Positions 1 to 11,476 of a stretch of 64,000 bases of DNA are shown here, piece after piece. A program made the position numbers and the translations under genes. The notes under the pieces are model-generated. The model saw only the letters and a list, made by a program, of their open reading frames with translations, was not told the origin of the DNA and did no database searches. Source of the DNA: Aphelidium insulamus (taxonomy: Eukaryota > Aphelidiomycota > Aphelidea > Aphelidiaceae); NCBI GenBank assembly GCA_036784855.1, contig JAZDSV010000004.1, positions 434,001 through 498,000 on the forward strand, given 5' to 3'. The first letter of the stretch is position 1. The number at the start of each line of letters is the position of its first letter.

Positions 1-129
1 AGACTCACCTCAAACTTCACCTATATATTCTCAAGTTATACATGCAATGCAGTACAGGCTGGTAGAACTTCTACCGTAGAAGACCTTATGGTATGCACAA
101 TCCATCATTTCGTCTACTGTCATCTACTG

Positions 130-992
130 TCAAGTGGCGGGCAACCGCTGCACAATGCGGTCACCTTCCACGCGCAGCTCTTCACTGCGCAGTTTGCCCA
201 AGAACTGAAAGAACTGACTGCGCTGATACCGCGAGGCCTGCACCGCGCTCGACTGCAGAATACTATCGGCCAGCACCGGTATTGGCGGGGTGGGATCGTG
301 GTGGTGACTATCGCTGTTGTCTATCGCGGGCGGCGCCGGTATCCGGGAGTCACTTGCAACAGCATCGTCAACAGCATCAATGTCGGCCAGATGTTGCGCG
401 CGTGGGTTGACACCACCATGCTGCCGGGATAGTTGCAGAGTAGGTGGCCGAGGTCCATACGCAATTCCAGCGACGTTTCCGCCTTGTGAGCAGACAGTTG
501 GCCAAACTGTCGCTCCAACTCGGACTCCATCTGTGCCGTAAGCCGCAAGTCACCGCCAGCACCACTACTAGTGCGTGTCTGCCTAACGGTGTCGGGCATG
601 TTATTGTCGCGATGACGGTCAAGCGCCCCGGTCCACGCAGCCTCTAGCGCGCCTTCGTCAATGACTTCATGCCGCACGTCACTGAATGCCGCAAACGCAT
701 GAGGCGTGAGGGCGGAATAAAGTTGTCGATGCTGCTTTGGATAGTGTGGCGCCTGTGGTGACGCACCGGGACGGGGCGGTATCACCGACTGCGCAGCGGC
801 CCTCTGCCACGCATCTTGGCAGGCAAACTGCGCCTCCAGTTCCGCGTGTACAGAGCCCGTCGTGGTAGGTAGCCACGCCTCGCTCGTAGCTACATCACCC
901 GAGTGGCCACCATGCAGGCGAATCGGCACAGTGTGGGTGGACGCGGCTACGTGGCGCTCTAAGCGCTGCGTGGAAGACGGCTGTGCCTTCAT
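130..992 (-). CDS. possible PEX20/PEX5-type peroxisomal import co-receptor
   Basis: Recognition is weak. The last exon (about 400 down to the TGA at 130-132) encodes QRSQFFQFLGKL followed by VEGDRIVQ. This resembles the short helix with SKFLQF/L plus an acidic-glycine segment found in PEX20 and in the N-terminal half of PEX5, proteins that carry PTS2 cargo with PEX7 to peroxisomes. The upstream exon is open from an ATG at 992 to about 480 and has scattered aromatic residues in helical contexts (AAWTGAL, DAWQRA), but no clear conserved N-terminal cysteine. The two exons are in different frames, so an intron must lie between about 400 and 480; its exact borders were not resolved. No TPR repeats follow, which fits PEX20 rather than full PEX5, unless the gene continues past the window. 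The start is only 22 bases after the IFT25 stop on the same strand. Bases 1-9 look like a reversed GTGAGT donor, perhaps of another minus-strand gene to the left. Confidence 0.38.
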
Positions 993-1014
993 CGAGACGT
1001 TTATTGAAGCACTG

Positions 1015-1702
1015 TCAGACCAGATCGACGCGGTGCAGCGAGACAAATAGTTGTCGCGGTGTGTGGGCCTGCAGCACGCGCACCCGTACACTCTGCACCC
1101 CCTTGTCCTGGTGGCTACTGGTTGTTGTGGCCGAGAGGTCATACCGCTGCAGTCCAGTTGCCCCGTCGGTCTCGGTGGCCGCGGGAACTTGGATATTCAT
1201 TGCATGTCAGTCACACACTTGGATATGGGCGTATGTAGATCACTTGTGATACCTTTGTCGTCGGCAAGCACATAGTCGCCGGCACCGCACGGCAACACCT
1301 CCAACTGTATCCGGCCCACTACGTATGCGCGGTGATCACATTAGTGCGGCGTGAGATAAATGTGTGGCAGCCCCCTCCAGTACCTGCGGTGCTCCACACG
1401 CGCACCTGTTTGATATGGGCGCCGTGTGGTGGGGCCACGGATAGTTCCAGCTCCTGCGGGAACCTCCCTGTAGACAGCCAGAATGTCTTTTCATTCCTGT
1501 GTGCATAATTTAGTCGAGTGAGTGAGTGTGTTATACATGCCGGTATCACTCACCCGTCCAGAACATGCTCTGGCGGGAAGCGACGGTCGCTATTGGACGT
1601 GCACATGGTCACTCGGGCATCCACTACACATGCATCATCTTGTGCTGTCACCATCATTGTCTGTCTGCGCCTACCTCCTGTCCTGGCATCTGTCACGGTC
1701 AT
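1015..1702 (-). CDS. IFT25: intraflagellar transport protein IFT25 (HSPB11)
   Basis: Small beta-sandwich subunit of the IFT-B complex, which pairs with IFT27 and works inside cilia. Four exons fit: 1702-1554, 1496-1384, 1318-1253 and 1187-1015, joined length 501 bases, 166 residues; the human protein is 144. Introns are 57, 65 and 65 bases with GT-AG ends. The first exon junction restores the hallmark F5/8C-like stretch FPPEHVLDG-NEKTFWLSTG-RFPQELEL, close to the family pattern HPPENIIDGxxxTFWxTTGxFPQE. The last exon ends with VRVRVLQ then LFVSLHRVDLV, matching the terminal beta strand of IFT25 (LRF, then FASVHSVSAEG). The ATG at 1702 is the first in frame and gives a short N-terminal extension. 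This is the only gene in the window that directly implies cilia. The identification rests on motif alignment from memory. Confidence 0.82.
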
Positions 1703-1743
1703 TGTGCTATCAGTCAATGCTATCTATTATGTAGGAGAGGAAG

Positions 1744-1968
1744 AATTGCACACACACACATACAACATATGTATCTACACCTCTTCTCTATTCACAGTAC
1801 ACACACACACACACATACAACATACGTATCTACACCTCTTCTCTATTCACAGTACACACACACACACATACAACATATGTATCTACACCTCTTCTCTATT
1901 CACAGTACACACACACACACATACAACATATGTATCTACACCTCTTCTCTATTCACAGTACACACATA
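1744..1968. repeat. four-copy minisatellite, unit about 57 bases
   Basis: Four near-identical units each combine a short CA run, ACAACATATGTATCTACACC and TCTTCTCTATTCACAGTA. Differences between copies are few, mainly the length of the CA run and ATATGT versus ATACGT, so the array is young or homogenised. It fills the gap between the start of IFT25 (1702) and the 3' end of the carboxylesterase (1983); both genes are on the minus strand. The open frames through it are low-complexity artefacts. Confidence 0.9.
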
Positions 1969-1982
1969 CGCATCGCTAGCAT

Positions 1983-4295
1983 CTAGTATTTGTAACCGAT
2001 TTCCTTCCAGAAGCGACACTCCTCCGCGTGGTACTGACCGCTCCGTACCTCCACCATGGCAGAGTCCGTGAATGCTATCCAGTTGATTGTGTCGTCCGGG
2101 TCCTTGTCAGTGTTTGGCGCAGCTTGCATCAGCACTCGCTGCCCCTGAAGTGGTTGGGTGTCAGTGAGTGCACTTCCGTCACCTAGTCGATTCAAAAGGG
2201 GCCATGCCACGCGCGGTCTGGCCAGTCCTTGATTCCTGCCGTAGTCGTGTTCCATCTCGCCGCGGTCCAGTTGCGGTGTGCTGGAACGTGTTGTGAGGTC
2301 CTTGCCGGCGGCAAACTCGGTCCAGTAGTCGATCATTGTGTGGCTGATGGAATGCTCTTGCGCCGTAAACTTTGGAAAGAATGGCTGTGTAGTGTCATGT
2401 TAGAGTGCATCTGTACGACCATATACATCAAACTCACAATGGACTGCAGGCTGTGAAACGAGTATGGCAACTCCATGGCGTGGCATGCGTTGGTTTGACG
2501 ACACCTCCGCAACAGCCAGTCTGGCACAAACTGGTTCATGAATTCGTACGAGTAGACGTGCACCGGCTTGTCACCATTTGACGCGGCCATTGTGCGAGCA
2601 GAATTCAACAGTGGACATGTGACGAAATAATCGGTGGTCAGCCCCACCAGCTGGTCCAAGTTGTGTGTCTCGTTTGTCGGGTGTCCGGGATACAGACGGA
2701 GTACCTTTTGAATTAGTTCAAGTAGTATACGCTTAATCACGACTAAGTTACCTTCTCGGCGTCGCGTTTAAACACTAGGCGCAAAAAGAAATCATAGGCA
2801 GCACCAGTAAATATTGGTATCCGCTCGCCCATAATTATGTCTAGTATTTGGTCCAGAAAGCTGATTGCTAGACCCGTCTCATCTCGATTGAATCCTGTCA
2901 ATATTGGCACCGGTGTGAACAGTCCTCGTTCAATCAGACGCCGTGGATGGTCCAAGTACTCTACTCCGTCAACAGTGGGTGTCCACTACGATTTCAGAAA
3001 TTTGCATAAAAAGTGAAAAATGATACTCACGTTGAGAATATCGCCGAGAGTGCGGCGCTGATTGTGCAACCCAAGCGGTACAGTCACGTACAACAGCTGC
3101 GCGAGCGATCGGGATCTCAGACACTCCAAGTTGCCATCACCACAACCAGAGTCTGTGTTAAAGTGTTATGTGAGTGAAAAGTGATGCACAGTCAGACTCA
3201 CTGCGCGAAAAGTCGCGACCGACTTCTTTGGCCTCTGCATTCGTGCGATAGTTTATGCCAAGCACAGTACTCTGTGACAGTAAGTTACGTGTAAATGCTG
3301 TACACTTTATATACCTCGGCAATGATGCGGTGGAACAGACCAGCAGCACCCGGGGATGTCAGGTGAAAGTCGATCGACATGGCACCGGCAGATTCTCCCC
3401 ACAGCGTTACGCGTCCGGGATCGCCCCCGAAAGCGCGAATATTGCTCTGTACCCACTGCAGAGCGCGGCGCTGATCTTGCAGCCCATAGTTGCCTTCCAG
3501 ACCGTCCAGCACCAGGAATCCCAGCGGACCCAGCCGATAGTTGATCGATACAAATACGACATTCTTGTGCTGTACAATGTAACTCGGGTCCTGTATTCCG
3601 TACAGCGCACCGCTGCCCAGCAACCAGGCGCCTGGCATTGTATCAGTGTTGTCTACAAATTCCCTCGGTCACTCACCGCCGTGTATCCAGACAATTACGG
3701 GCAGGAGCTGCTGGCCTGAGGCAGATATACGATCTATGGTAGGGGTGTGCACGTCCAGGTAGAGACAGTCTTCACTCTGGAATGGGAGGGCAACCACTTG
3801 GGGACACGAATCACCACTTCCCCACGCCACTCGCCAACCACGCCACGGCGCCGCCGGCTGCGGTGCACGCCATCTGTTCTGACCCACGGGCGGTGAAGCA
3901 TACGGTATACTACATGAATGGCGATGAGCATTCGGGATTTGAGTGGGATGCACCCGTGAACACTGTGTGGATTACCCTAAGAACTGTCGGATGCGGTTGT
4001 CGGGTGGAAAGAGCCCAGTCTTGCCCAACACATGGCCGCCCTCAGTTTCCACCAAAATACCGGTGGATATCGCAGTGGCCGTGTCTAGCGTGGCGGCAGC
4101 TGCTGCATCTGCCGGGAAATAGCTGCTGCCTGTTGAATTGTTTCTGGTGCCAGGCTGTGAGTCAACGATGACTGCAATTTCGGGCCGGCGCGTTGCTATT
4201 GATACAACGACAGGGAACGCAGATACAGTTTGCAGCCAAGAGAGCAAACATAACGCGACAAAGAGCATGTTATCAGAGGTCGGGTGGCCACGCAT
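1983..4295 (-). CDS. secreted type-B carboxylesterase / cholinesterase-family hydrolase
   Basis: Alpha/beta hydrolase that cleaves carboxylic esters, predicted secreted. Eight exons fit: 4295-3976, 3909-3677, 3631-3315, 3271-3202, 3152-3031, 2985-2752, 2704-2438 and 2384-1983. The joined length is 1,965 bases, 654 residues, with seven introns of 43-66 bases. A signal peptide follows the second methionine (4268): MLFVALCLLSWLQTVSAFP. Family landmarks occur in order: FLGIPYASPPVG; SEDCLYLDV; VIVWIHGGAW (oxyanion hole); the nucleophile serine in GESAGA; VDGVEYLDHPRRL; a glutamate candidate in the middle; CHAMELPYSF with the catalytic His; and FTAQEHSISHTMIDYWTEFA near the end. The catalytic Ser and His are therefore intact. 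A longer open frame upstream of 4295 runs into AT-rich DNA and is not supported. Whether it acts on choline esters or general esters cannot be told. It ends with TAG. Confidence 0.9.
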
Positions 4296-4943
4296 GGTAC
4301 CGTGACGGCGGGACGGGTGGGCAATTTTCCACAGATGCAGAAGGCGCGGGGAGCCGTGCGAAACAGTCGCACAGTGCGGAAACAGTGAACGACCTTTCCC
4401 ACGCTTTGTGTGCGTGTTTGTGTGCTTTCCACTGAATTTCCCTTTTCCGTGCTGTTTGTTCCGTGCTGACAGGCGGCCGCTGTCAATTTGCTGCCGAATA
4501 TCGGCTGGCAGTGGCAAATGTAATAATTCGTTGATGTATCCTTGTTCACTAATCGTCTGTGATAGAGTCATCTGAGCATGCTCATGGTTACACAATGATT
4601 TCATATTTCTTGCTTGAGATAAATGCACGTCATATGTACCATCAGAAAAAATATATAGAGTATGACCGTAAGCAAATGGTGAATTTAAAGCAACTAATGA
4701 AAAAATCTGACGAAGTTTGAATGAAAAATAGTACGAAGGTAAAATGGACAGCTGCTTGAGCGATTTAAGTTTGTTGAACCTGCGAGCCAAACCATAAACA
4801 CGTGTATCGTGCATTATGCCGTGTACATAGCTATGTAGCGAAAATAATGAGAGGCGGGCCAGCTTGTTTAAATACAGAAACAGCATTTCGACGTGGATGT
4901 GTATTTAGTAGGCGTAATTCATCTGCACACTGCAAGGGAAAGC
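4296..4943. other. divergent intergenic region, probable shared promoter
   Basis: About 650 bases separate the starts of the carboxylesterase (minus) and CPSF1 (plus). The part from about 4530 to 4880 is clearly more AT-rich than the flanking genes. I see no tRNA, repeat or conserved open frame. By position it must carry promoters for both genes, but no single TATA box stands out. Confidence 0.5.
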
Positions 4944-7900
4944 ATGTTCCAATGCTATCAGGAGCTGCTGCCGGCAACCGCGGTTGACCACGCCGTGTGC
5001 TGCCATTTCACTTCGCTGCAATACCAGTCACTCGTCACGGTGCAGTCCAATGTGCTGTCGGTGTACCGCGCCGTGACTTCTGGGGATGGCGCCACCACCC
5101 TTCATAGCGAGATCTCCATCAAGCTGCAGGTTCGTCGGGCCATCATCGTACCGTGCAGGCACCTGCAGACCTCACCTCACGTCACGGCAGGGTATTGTCG
5201 CGTGCATTTCAGCCGTGCCACAGGATGGCGATGGGCAGTGTGACCTGGTGGTGCTGGCGTTTGCCGATGCCAAGGTCCTCACTGGTACCTTATTTATCTC
5301 TCACTCTAACTTCCGCATACGTGCAGATGTCCATGCTCGAGTATGCGCGAGACAAACACGAAATTGTTACGGTGTCCATGCACTACTATGAGAAGGAGGA
5401 ACACCGAGATACGTACTGGCGCACACCCATCGCCCCGCAGGTTGCGGTGGACGGTCAGGGTCAGTGCGTCGTGATGCGCTTCTACGACGATCGCTTTGCC
5501 GTCTTGCCGCTCTGGCGCGGTCGAGATACTGTGGCCGCTGATGATGTGGATGATGCTGCCGATGTGGCTTTAAAGCCACAGTACAGCCGACGTGCACCGT
5601 ACAAGCCCAGTTTTGTGTTGCGTGCCTCGCAGCTCGATGAGCGCATCAAACACGTACTGGCATTCACCTTCCTGGACGGCTATTCACAGCCCACGATGGC
5701 TGTGCTGTTTGAACCGCTGAGAACGTCGTCATGTCGGCTGCCGGTGAGCAAGGACACCGTTTGCCTGGCTATCATATCCATGAACCTGTCGGCAAAGAGT
5801 TATTCCGTCATCAACTATGTGTCGCATTTGCCGCATGAGCTGTATGGCCTGGTGGCCGTACCCAAACCCGTTGGCGGTGTGTTGCTATTAGGGCGGAATT
5901 GTGTTCTCCACTTTGACCAGGGTGCGTGTCATTGCGTTGATATTCAGTTGCTGTCACTGATTTGTCGGTGATAGGAGTGCGAGGTACTGGCGCCGCGGTG
6001 AATGGATTTGCCAAAGTGACAACAAACTTTCCTCTGACCGATGAGTCACAGCTGATGCTGAGTCTGGATGGCGCTGCTGCACAGTTTATTCGGCCGGACA
6101 AATGTTTGCTGTCATTAAACACTGGAGATATGTGGCTGCTATCATTAACAAAGGACGGTCGGTTTGTCACTCGATTCGTCTTCAACAGGGTTGCCGAGGG
6201 TCTGGGTAGCGCTGCCGTCATTGTTGGCATGGAATCGGACTTGGTGTTTATGGGCTCTAGGTTAGCCGACTCGCTGCTGGTGCAGTATCGAATTGGTCGC
6301 GCAGGAAGCACCGCGGTCAAACATAGCGCGGCTTTAAACCGAAATACGGTTCCTGCATCCATCGATGGCAATACCGTTGCCGTTGCGGATGGCGGCGACG
6401 GTGATGAGATGGACGAGCTTGATTTCTTGCTCAATGACGAGTCTGCTCGGGATGCTAATGTCACAGCACAAACTGAATCTGACGCTGCTGTGGAGAGCAC
6501 TGCTGTCTCTGCAGAACATGCCACTGAACAGCTAGTATCCGCCACTAGCGATCCATTTACTAGCGTCGACGATCGAGGCAATTTGTATTACCGTGTCGTG
6601 GATAGACTGCACACCACCACACCCATTACAGATATGGCTATCGGCGAGTCTGCCGAATTCTCATCTCACTTTATCCGGCCTCCCGTTCCCGATCACAAAG
6701 CCATGGACATTGTGCTGTGCTCCGGAAGTGGACACCAGAGCTCGCTGTGCATTCTCCAGCAAAGCATTCGACCCGTCATAAAGAGCAACTTTGACTTTAA
6801 CCAGAGTCCGCAAGCGCTTTGGTCTGTTGTGTGCTCAACAGAAGATGGAAAGGTTGAGTCTGACAAGGCGACGAACGGCAGAGATCGTCCTAGCGACCGC
6901 TTTGTGGTCATGTCCACTGAAAATGAAAAAGGCGAACAGAGCACTCTTGTGCTTGAGAGCGGTCAAGAACTAAATGAACTACGCGGCTCTGATTTCATGG
7001 AACAGTCTGCCACTGTTCACGTGGCGGCAATGTTTAACGGGACGCGCGTGTTGCAAGTCTGCCCGTACACGTTACGCTTGCTGGATCATAAAGGCAAGAT
7101 GCATCAAGAATTTCGAATTGAAGGCAATGCTGTGATGTCCTCCACCGGTGCTCCGCTGAGTATCGGTGGCATTGAAATGGATGAAAGTCCCACGCGGAGA
7201 TACATTGTCAAGTGCTCCACGCTAAACAGCCGTGCTGTTGCTCTGCTTAACGACGGGAATATTATTGTGTTGGAGTGCACTTCTGTCCCAAGCATGCTCG
7301 AGCTTGTCGAACTGGGCCCTTCATTCAGGGTGTGTCTTTATGTTGTTGTATTGTTGCTCCATCTTAATTCACATCTTAGAATGGGCATGTGCTGCACTTG
7401 CAACTGTTTGAGGACACTACTGGGAATTTGCAATTGGGAGAGATACAAGACTTGCAAAATGTTGAAGTCAAATCTTCCCGTGGCGAGAAACGACCGTTGC
7501 CCGACGATGACGATCTGTATGGACAGGCTGATGCTGAAGAGGTTTCACAGAGCGGGAGAGATTCCATTGAAACAATTCAATCATCCAGCTCAACATCAGC
7601 TTCGCATTGGTGCTTTCTCATATCAGACTGCGGTACTTTGGAGGTACGTATGATAGATAACTAACCTGTTAGTCATATCAATCTTACCTAGATTTACGCT
7701 CTACCTGAGTGGAAACTGGTGTTTCAATCTGCTGCCGTTGATCAACGACCAGCTTCACTGCAAGATGCGATGTCGCTGCAAACGTCAGTTCAATCGGTAG
7801 ATGTAGAAATTGCGGACTTGGCTGTTGTGGGGCTCGGTCCTCCCGGTTCAAGAGTTCCTTACTTGTTTGTATGTGCTGAAAACATGCACATCCAGCATCT

Positions 7901-10079
7901 TATACATTGATGTAGACTTGCTCCGACAATGGCACTATAAATGCATACCGCTTCCAGCACAAGCCGGCGCTCGAAAGCAGTCGTCTCTCGGGTCAATTTC
8001 AACGCATGCCGCACGACTTTATTGGATGCGCGGTGGCTGATGACCGATACGAAACTTCGTTGAACACCGCACAAAACGGAATGACGTCTCCGCGACGATC
8101 ACCGACAGAGGGTCACGATATACCGTTGGAGTCGAACCCAAAACTGAAACGCCGCTTCCTCATTCCATTTTCTGGAGTCACGGGTTTTGGAAGCAGTGGC
8201 GATCACGGCGACGGCGTATTCTTTGCATCTGATAGGCCAGCGTGGGCAATCGTTGATCGTCGCGGTACGATTAGGTTATTCCCGATGGCATTTGATGGTT
8301 CGATCACATGCTTTACGCAATTCAATAATGTCAACTGCCCTCATGGTTTCATGTATTTTAACGCGCTTGGGTCGATGAGACTGGCGGTGGTAGACAAATC
8401 ACTTGACTATGATCACATCTGGCCCGTCAAGAAGGTGCTCATAAACAGCGTGACGCCACCAAAGCCACGGGATACAACCACTGCTCCTCGATGCGCGAAC
8501 AAGCTAGTTTATCACAGTCAGTCACAAAAATACTGCGTAGCCACATATCAGCATGTCCCATTTGAAGCGCCAATTCTGGAAGAGGATCAGGATCCTGAAA
8601 CGGGAGCAGTGCGGCAATCTGATGTTAACGCTGAAGAAAAAGTGGTTGAACCAGAGATTTTACCAGAAGGACAATTCCTCCCCAACAGCCGCGCATATTC
8701 GGTGGAACTGTACAGCCCCGTCACGTGGACACCCGTTGATGTGTACGTACAGGTGATTATTTATTTAGAAAACTTGTGTTTATGCTATTCAAGTGTACAT
8801 TTCGGCGAAAACGAACAAATCGTGGCGATGAGCGAATGCCTGCTGGCCGTAAAGGTCAGCGGAATGGTCAACATGCGACCATTCTTAGTGGTCGGCACAG
8901 CGTTCAATCGAGCCGAAGATACAGCAATGCGAGGACGCGTAAGTATTTACCAATTTTAGATGGCCTAGATCTTGATCTTACTAACTGCGCAGGTATACGT
9001 GTACGAGGTCATTGATGTTGTTCCGGAACCGGGGAAACCAGAGACAAACCATAAGCTCAAACTGTGGCGGTTTGAAGAAGTCAAGGGTGCCGTTACCGCG
9101 GTTTGTTCTTTACGAGGTTATCTGTGCATGTCTATCGGCGCCAAGGTTTTGACCTATTTGTGCATGGTTTATAGTTTAATTATTGCAGCTTATGATATAC
9201 ACCTTTGAATCGGGTGAGCAGCTGACCGGCGTTGCATTTCTGGACACAAATCTATACATCACGTCATTGAGCGCTTACAAGAGCTTTCTGTTGATTGGAG
9301 ATATTAGAAAATCCATTTGGTTCGCCGCATACCAGGAAGATCCTTCCAAAATAGTCATGTTGGGAAAAGATTTTCATTACTGCACCGTGATGGCGACCGG
9401 ATTCTTGACAGATGAGACTGCGATGTCGTTTGTCATTGCCGACTCGGCAGGCAATATTAAATCTCTGAACTATGCTCCGACGCGTACGCTCTCTGAGACC
9501 ATCATTTACACCACTAAAGCATTTAGACATCGCGTCTTTGGGAGGCTTGAAGCTATTGCCAAAGGCAGACTTCTACTGTGGATCGAGGGTGACCAGCATG
9601 AAGCGCTTGGCTGATCGCTCCACGGGCTCAGTGGTGGCACATCAACGACATGGCTGCGTATTTGGTACGTAGAGACATTGCGCAGTTACGATGTGACTTA
9701 ACAACCAGCAACGGAAAATGGCGCCATTGGCTTCATGCTGCCCATCAATGAGCGCATGTACAAGCGGCTGAACGACATTGCATCCGAAATGATGAACCGC
9801 CTGGATCATGTCGCCGGCTTGAATCCACGCGCATATCGGTAAGTTTGACTGTCGCGGAACCAATTAATTCACTCATCGGCTTGCAGGATGTACCGCGCTC
9901 CACGAGACAGCACAATAACACCAATGAGAAATGTTATTGACTGCGACTTTGTTGCTTCCAACTTCCTCAACCTGCCGTCCGGTGACCAGATGAGATGGGC
10001 ACGGAATAAGGGCACGTCTCGTGAGCGTGTTCTGGAGGATTTAACGAAAATCGGGGCTGCTGTCCGGAACTATTTCTAA
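4944..10079 (+). CDS. CPSF1: cleavage and polyadenylation specificity factor 160 kDa subunit (CPSF1/CFT1)
   Basis: Triple beta-propeller scaffold of the nuclear CPSF complex, which with WDR33 and CPSF30 recognises the AAUAAA signal. Thirteen exons fit: 4944-5129, 5191-5274, 5327-5921, 5975-7329, 7380-7643, 7692-7868, 7916-8742, 8794-8938, 8993-9145, 9189-9483, 9527-9664, 9709-9838 and 9887-10079. The joined length is 4,542 bases, 1,513 residues (human 1,443). Segments matching the family in order include FADAKMSMLEYARDKHEI, VPKPVGGVLLL, SHWCFLISDCGTLEIYALPE, NCPHGFMYFN, VYVYEVIDVVPEPGKP, FESGEQLTGVAFLDTNLYI, GLNPRAYRMYR and an all-helical C-terminal tail. Introns are 43-61 bases; two donors are weak (GTTCGT and GTCCTC). 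An acidic insert lies near residue 470. The start is the first ATG that gives the conserved N-terminal strand MFQCYQELLPAT. Confidence in identity is very high; a few splice borders could shift. Confidence 0.96.
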
Positions 10080-10149
10080 CAGAGCATTTGGATTTATAAT
10101 GATGATAATTACCCCTTAAGCAAGGGGCTACCGGCAAAGGTGAAAAAAC

Positions 10150-11091
10150 ATGCATTTGCCACTTGCATGCGCGGTACTGCTGAGCGCGTGCACTCGCTTC
10201 CATGACCTAGACAATGGCAATATTGCCGGGGATAAAGTTGCTCAGTGCGTGCGTGAAGAGCATGTTTTTCGTCGGCACTTTGGAAAAACTTATCTCGCGG
10301 CGCTCCCGCGCGTTCGATGCATGCCGGAAGACATTCACCTGCCTGAACCATCCGTTCACGACACTTTTGTGCGCGAAATCGGGCCCTCTTATCCGGCGGG
10401 ATATTTATCTGCAAGCGTGTCACGCAAAAAACACTACATTGACTCGCCGGGCAATTGGTACTTTACCGGCACACGAATTGTCGATGGTGCAGATCCCGAC
10501 TATCCCGTATTCCAGGACCCGTTCGACCCCGAACGCAAATGGCGCATGGTTAAATTTATATCCAGCTGGTGGAAATATTATTTGCCAACGTTCTACCACG
10601 TCGCAGTACAGTTTGCTGATCCATCACTCTACGATCCGGAGAGGAAAATGAGTGGCGCACGCGGATTTGACATTGGAAATGCTGCTGAAAAACACGCCGT
10701 AAGCGGCCAGTGTCAGTTTCTGCGCACTGAATTGAATTCGAGGCCAAAAAACGTAGTGTGGCACGCCATTGATGGCGATTTGCGATATTTGGAAGCGTAC
10801 CCAGTGTGCATGACTGACCGGACGGACAAGGAGCTAATTGAGCACATGTTGAAGTTTCCTGGGCCATACAGTATTCCGCGCAATAATTGCCACGACCACG
10901 CGCAGTACATGTTGGAATTTGCATGCGGCAAGGAATATGCTGAGGTGGCGGTGTCTCGCATCAGATCTGGGGTATTCGAAATGATTAAACGTGTCATGCC
11001 ATTCAAGGCCGATCCGAATTACGCTTGGGCCGTTCTGCATTACATGCCGGAAGAAGATTATCTTGAGCAGAAGAAAGCCACAGATTTGTGA
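10150..11091 (+). CDS. secreted protein with possible permuted NlpC/P60 (LRAT-like) fold
   Basis: Intronless, 313 residues, starting 70 bases after the CPSF1 stop. A TATA-like TTTATAAT lies about 55 bases upstream of the ATG. The N-terminus MHLPLACAVLLSACTRF looks like a short signal peptide; the rest is soluble, with several cysteines. I do not recognise a named family. Two spaced segments resemble the permuted NlpC/P60 superfamily, where a His in an HVAxY-type strand precedes a Cys in an NC motif: YHVAVQF near residue 156, then YSIPRNNCHDHAQYML near residue 246, comparable to LRAT-type NCEHF. That fold holds acyltransferases and peptidases, so a lipid- or peptide-modifying enzyme is possible, but this is inference from short motifs. 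The lack of introns contrasts with its intron-rich neighbour. Confidence 0.6.
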   Translation: MHLPLACAVLLSACTRFHDLDNGNIAGDKVAQCVREEHVFRRHFGKTYLAALPRVRCMPEDIHLPEPSVHDTFVREIGPSYPAGYLSASVSRKKHYIDSPGNWYFTGTRIVDGADPDYPVFQDPFDPERKWRMVKFISSWWKYYLPTFYHVAVQFADPSLYDPERKMSGARGFDIGNAAEKHAVSGQCQFLRTELNSRPKNVVWHAIDGDLRYLEAYPVCMTDRTDKELIEHMLKFPGPYSIPRNNCHDHAQYMLEFACGKEYAEVAVSRIRSGVFEMIKRVMPFKADPNYAWAVLHYMPEEDYLEQKKATDL

Positions 11092-11096
11092 GGTGA

Positions 11097-11164
11097 GTCT
11101 TGGATAATTGAGATGGATAAGGATAATTGAGATGGATAAGGATAATTGAGATGGGTAAGGATAA
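11097..11164. repeat. short tandem repeat, unit 19 bases, 3.5 copies
   Basis: The unit GGATAATTGAGATGGATAA is repeated three and a half times directly after the stop of the secreted gene at 11091, with one G in place of A in the third copy. It probably lies in the 3' untranslated region. Confidence 0.9.
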
Positions 11165-11347
11165 TAGAGTAAGCATGACTTCTGCACCCAATTTTTTTTA
11201 GTATTTCATCGCAATTTCACGTCATTCACAAGCGTAGTATTTATATGGACCACTCAAGACATTCACGAGGAAACTACATATGTTGGCTCAACAATCGTAC
11301 ATTTGCAGGCAATGTGCAAGCTACACGCTGAGCAAGATGCACACAAT

Positions 11348-11431
11348 GATTGGCCGATTTCCATGGAATTAAGGAGGCAATCGGCGCGTGATGATTGGCT
11401 GGATGGCAGGATGCAGATGCAGCCATAAAAG
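11348..11431 (+). promoter_or_regulatory. CCAAT and TATA boxes of the acidic secreted gene
   Basis: Two reversed CCAAT boxes (GATTGGCC at 11348-11355, GATTGGCT at 11393-11400) precede CATAAAAG at 11424-11431. The TATA element lies about 50 bases before the ATG at 11477, the usual layout of an NF-Y plus TBP promoter. The remaining 11165-11347 holds nothing else I can name. Confidence 0.6.
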
Positions 11432-11476
11432 CGCGCTGTGCGCCCAATTTGCTCTCATTCTGCAAACGACGCAAAA

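Noticed and set aside
1744-1968. Repeat arrays as CRISPR
   Set aside because: Units are contiguous without unique spacers, and the genome is eukaryotic.
1518-2071. Open frames of 150-180 codons across 1518-2071, plus strand
   Set aside because: They read through the CA-bearing minisatellite and give repeats of THTHT; low-complexity artefact overlapping IFT25 on the other strand.
4296-4886. Upstream extension of the carboxylesterase open frame by nearly 200 codons
   Set aside because: The extension is AT-rich, lies ahead of a good signal peptide and has no family match; the secreted start at 4295/4268 fits better.
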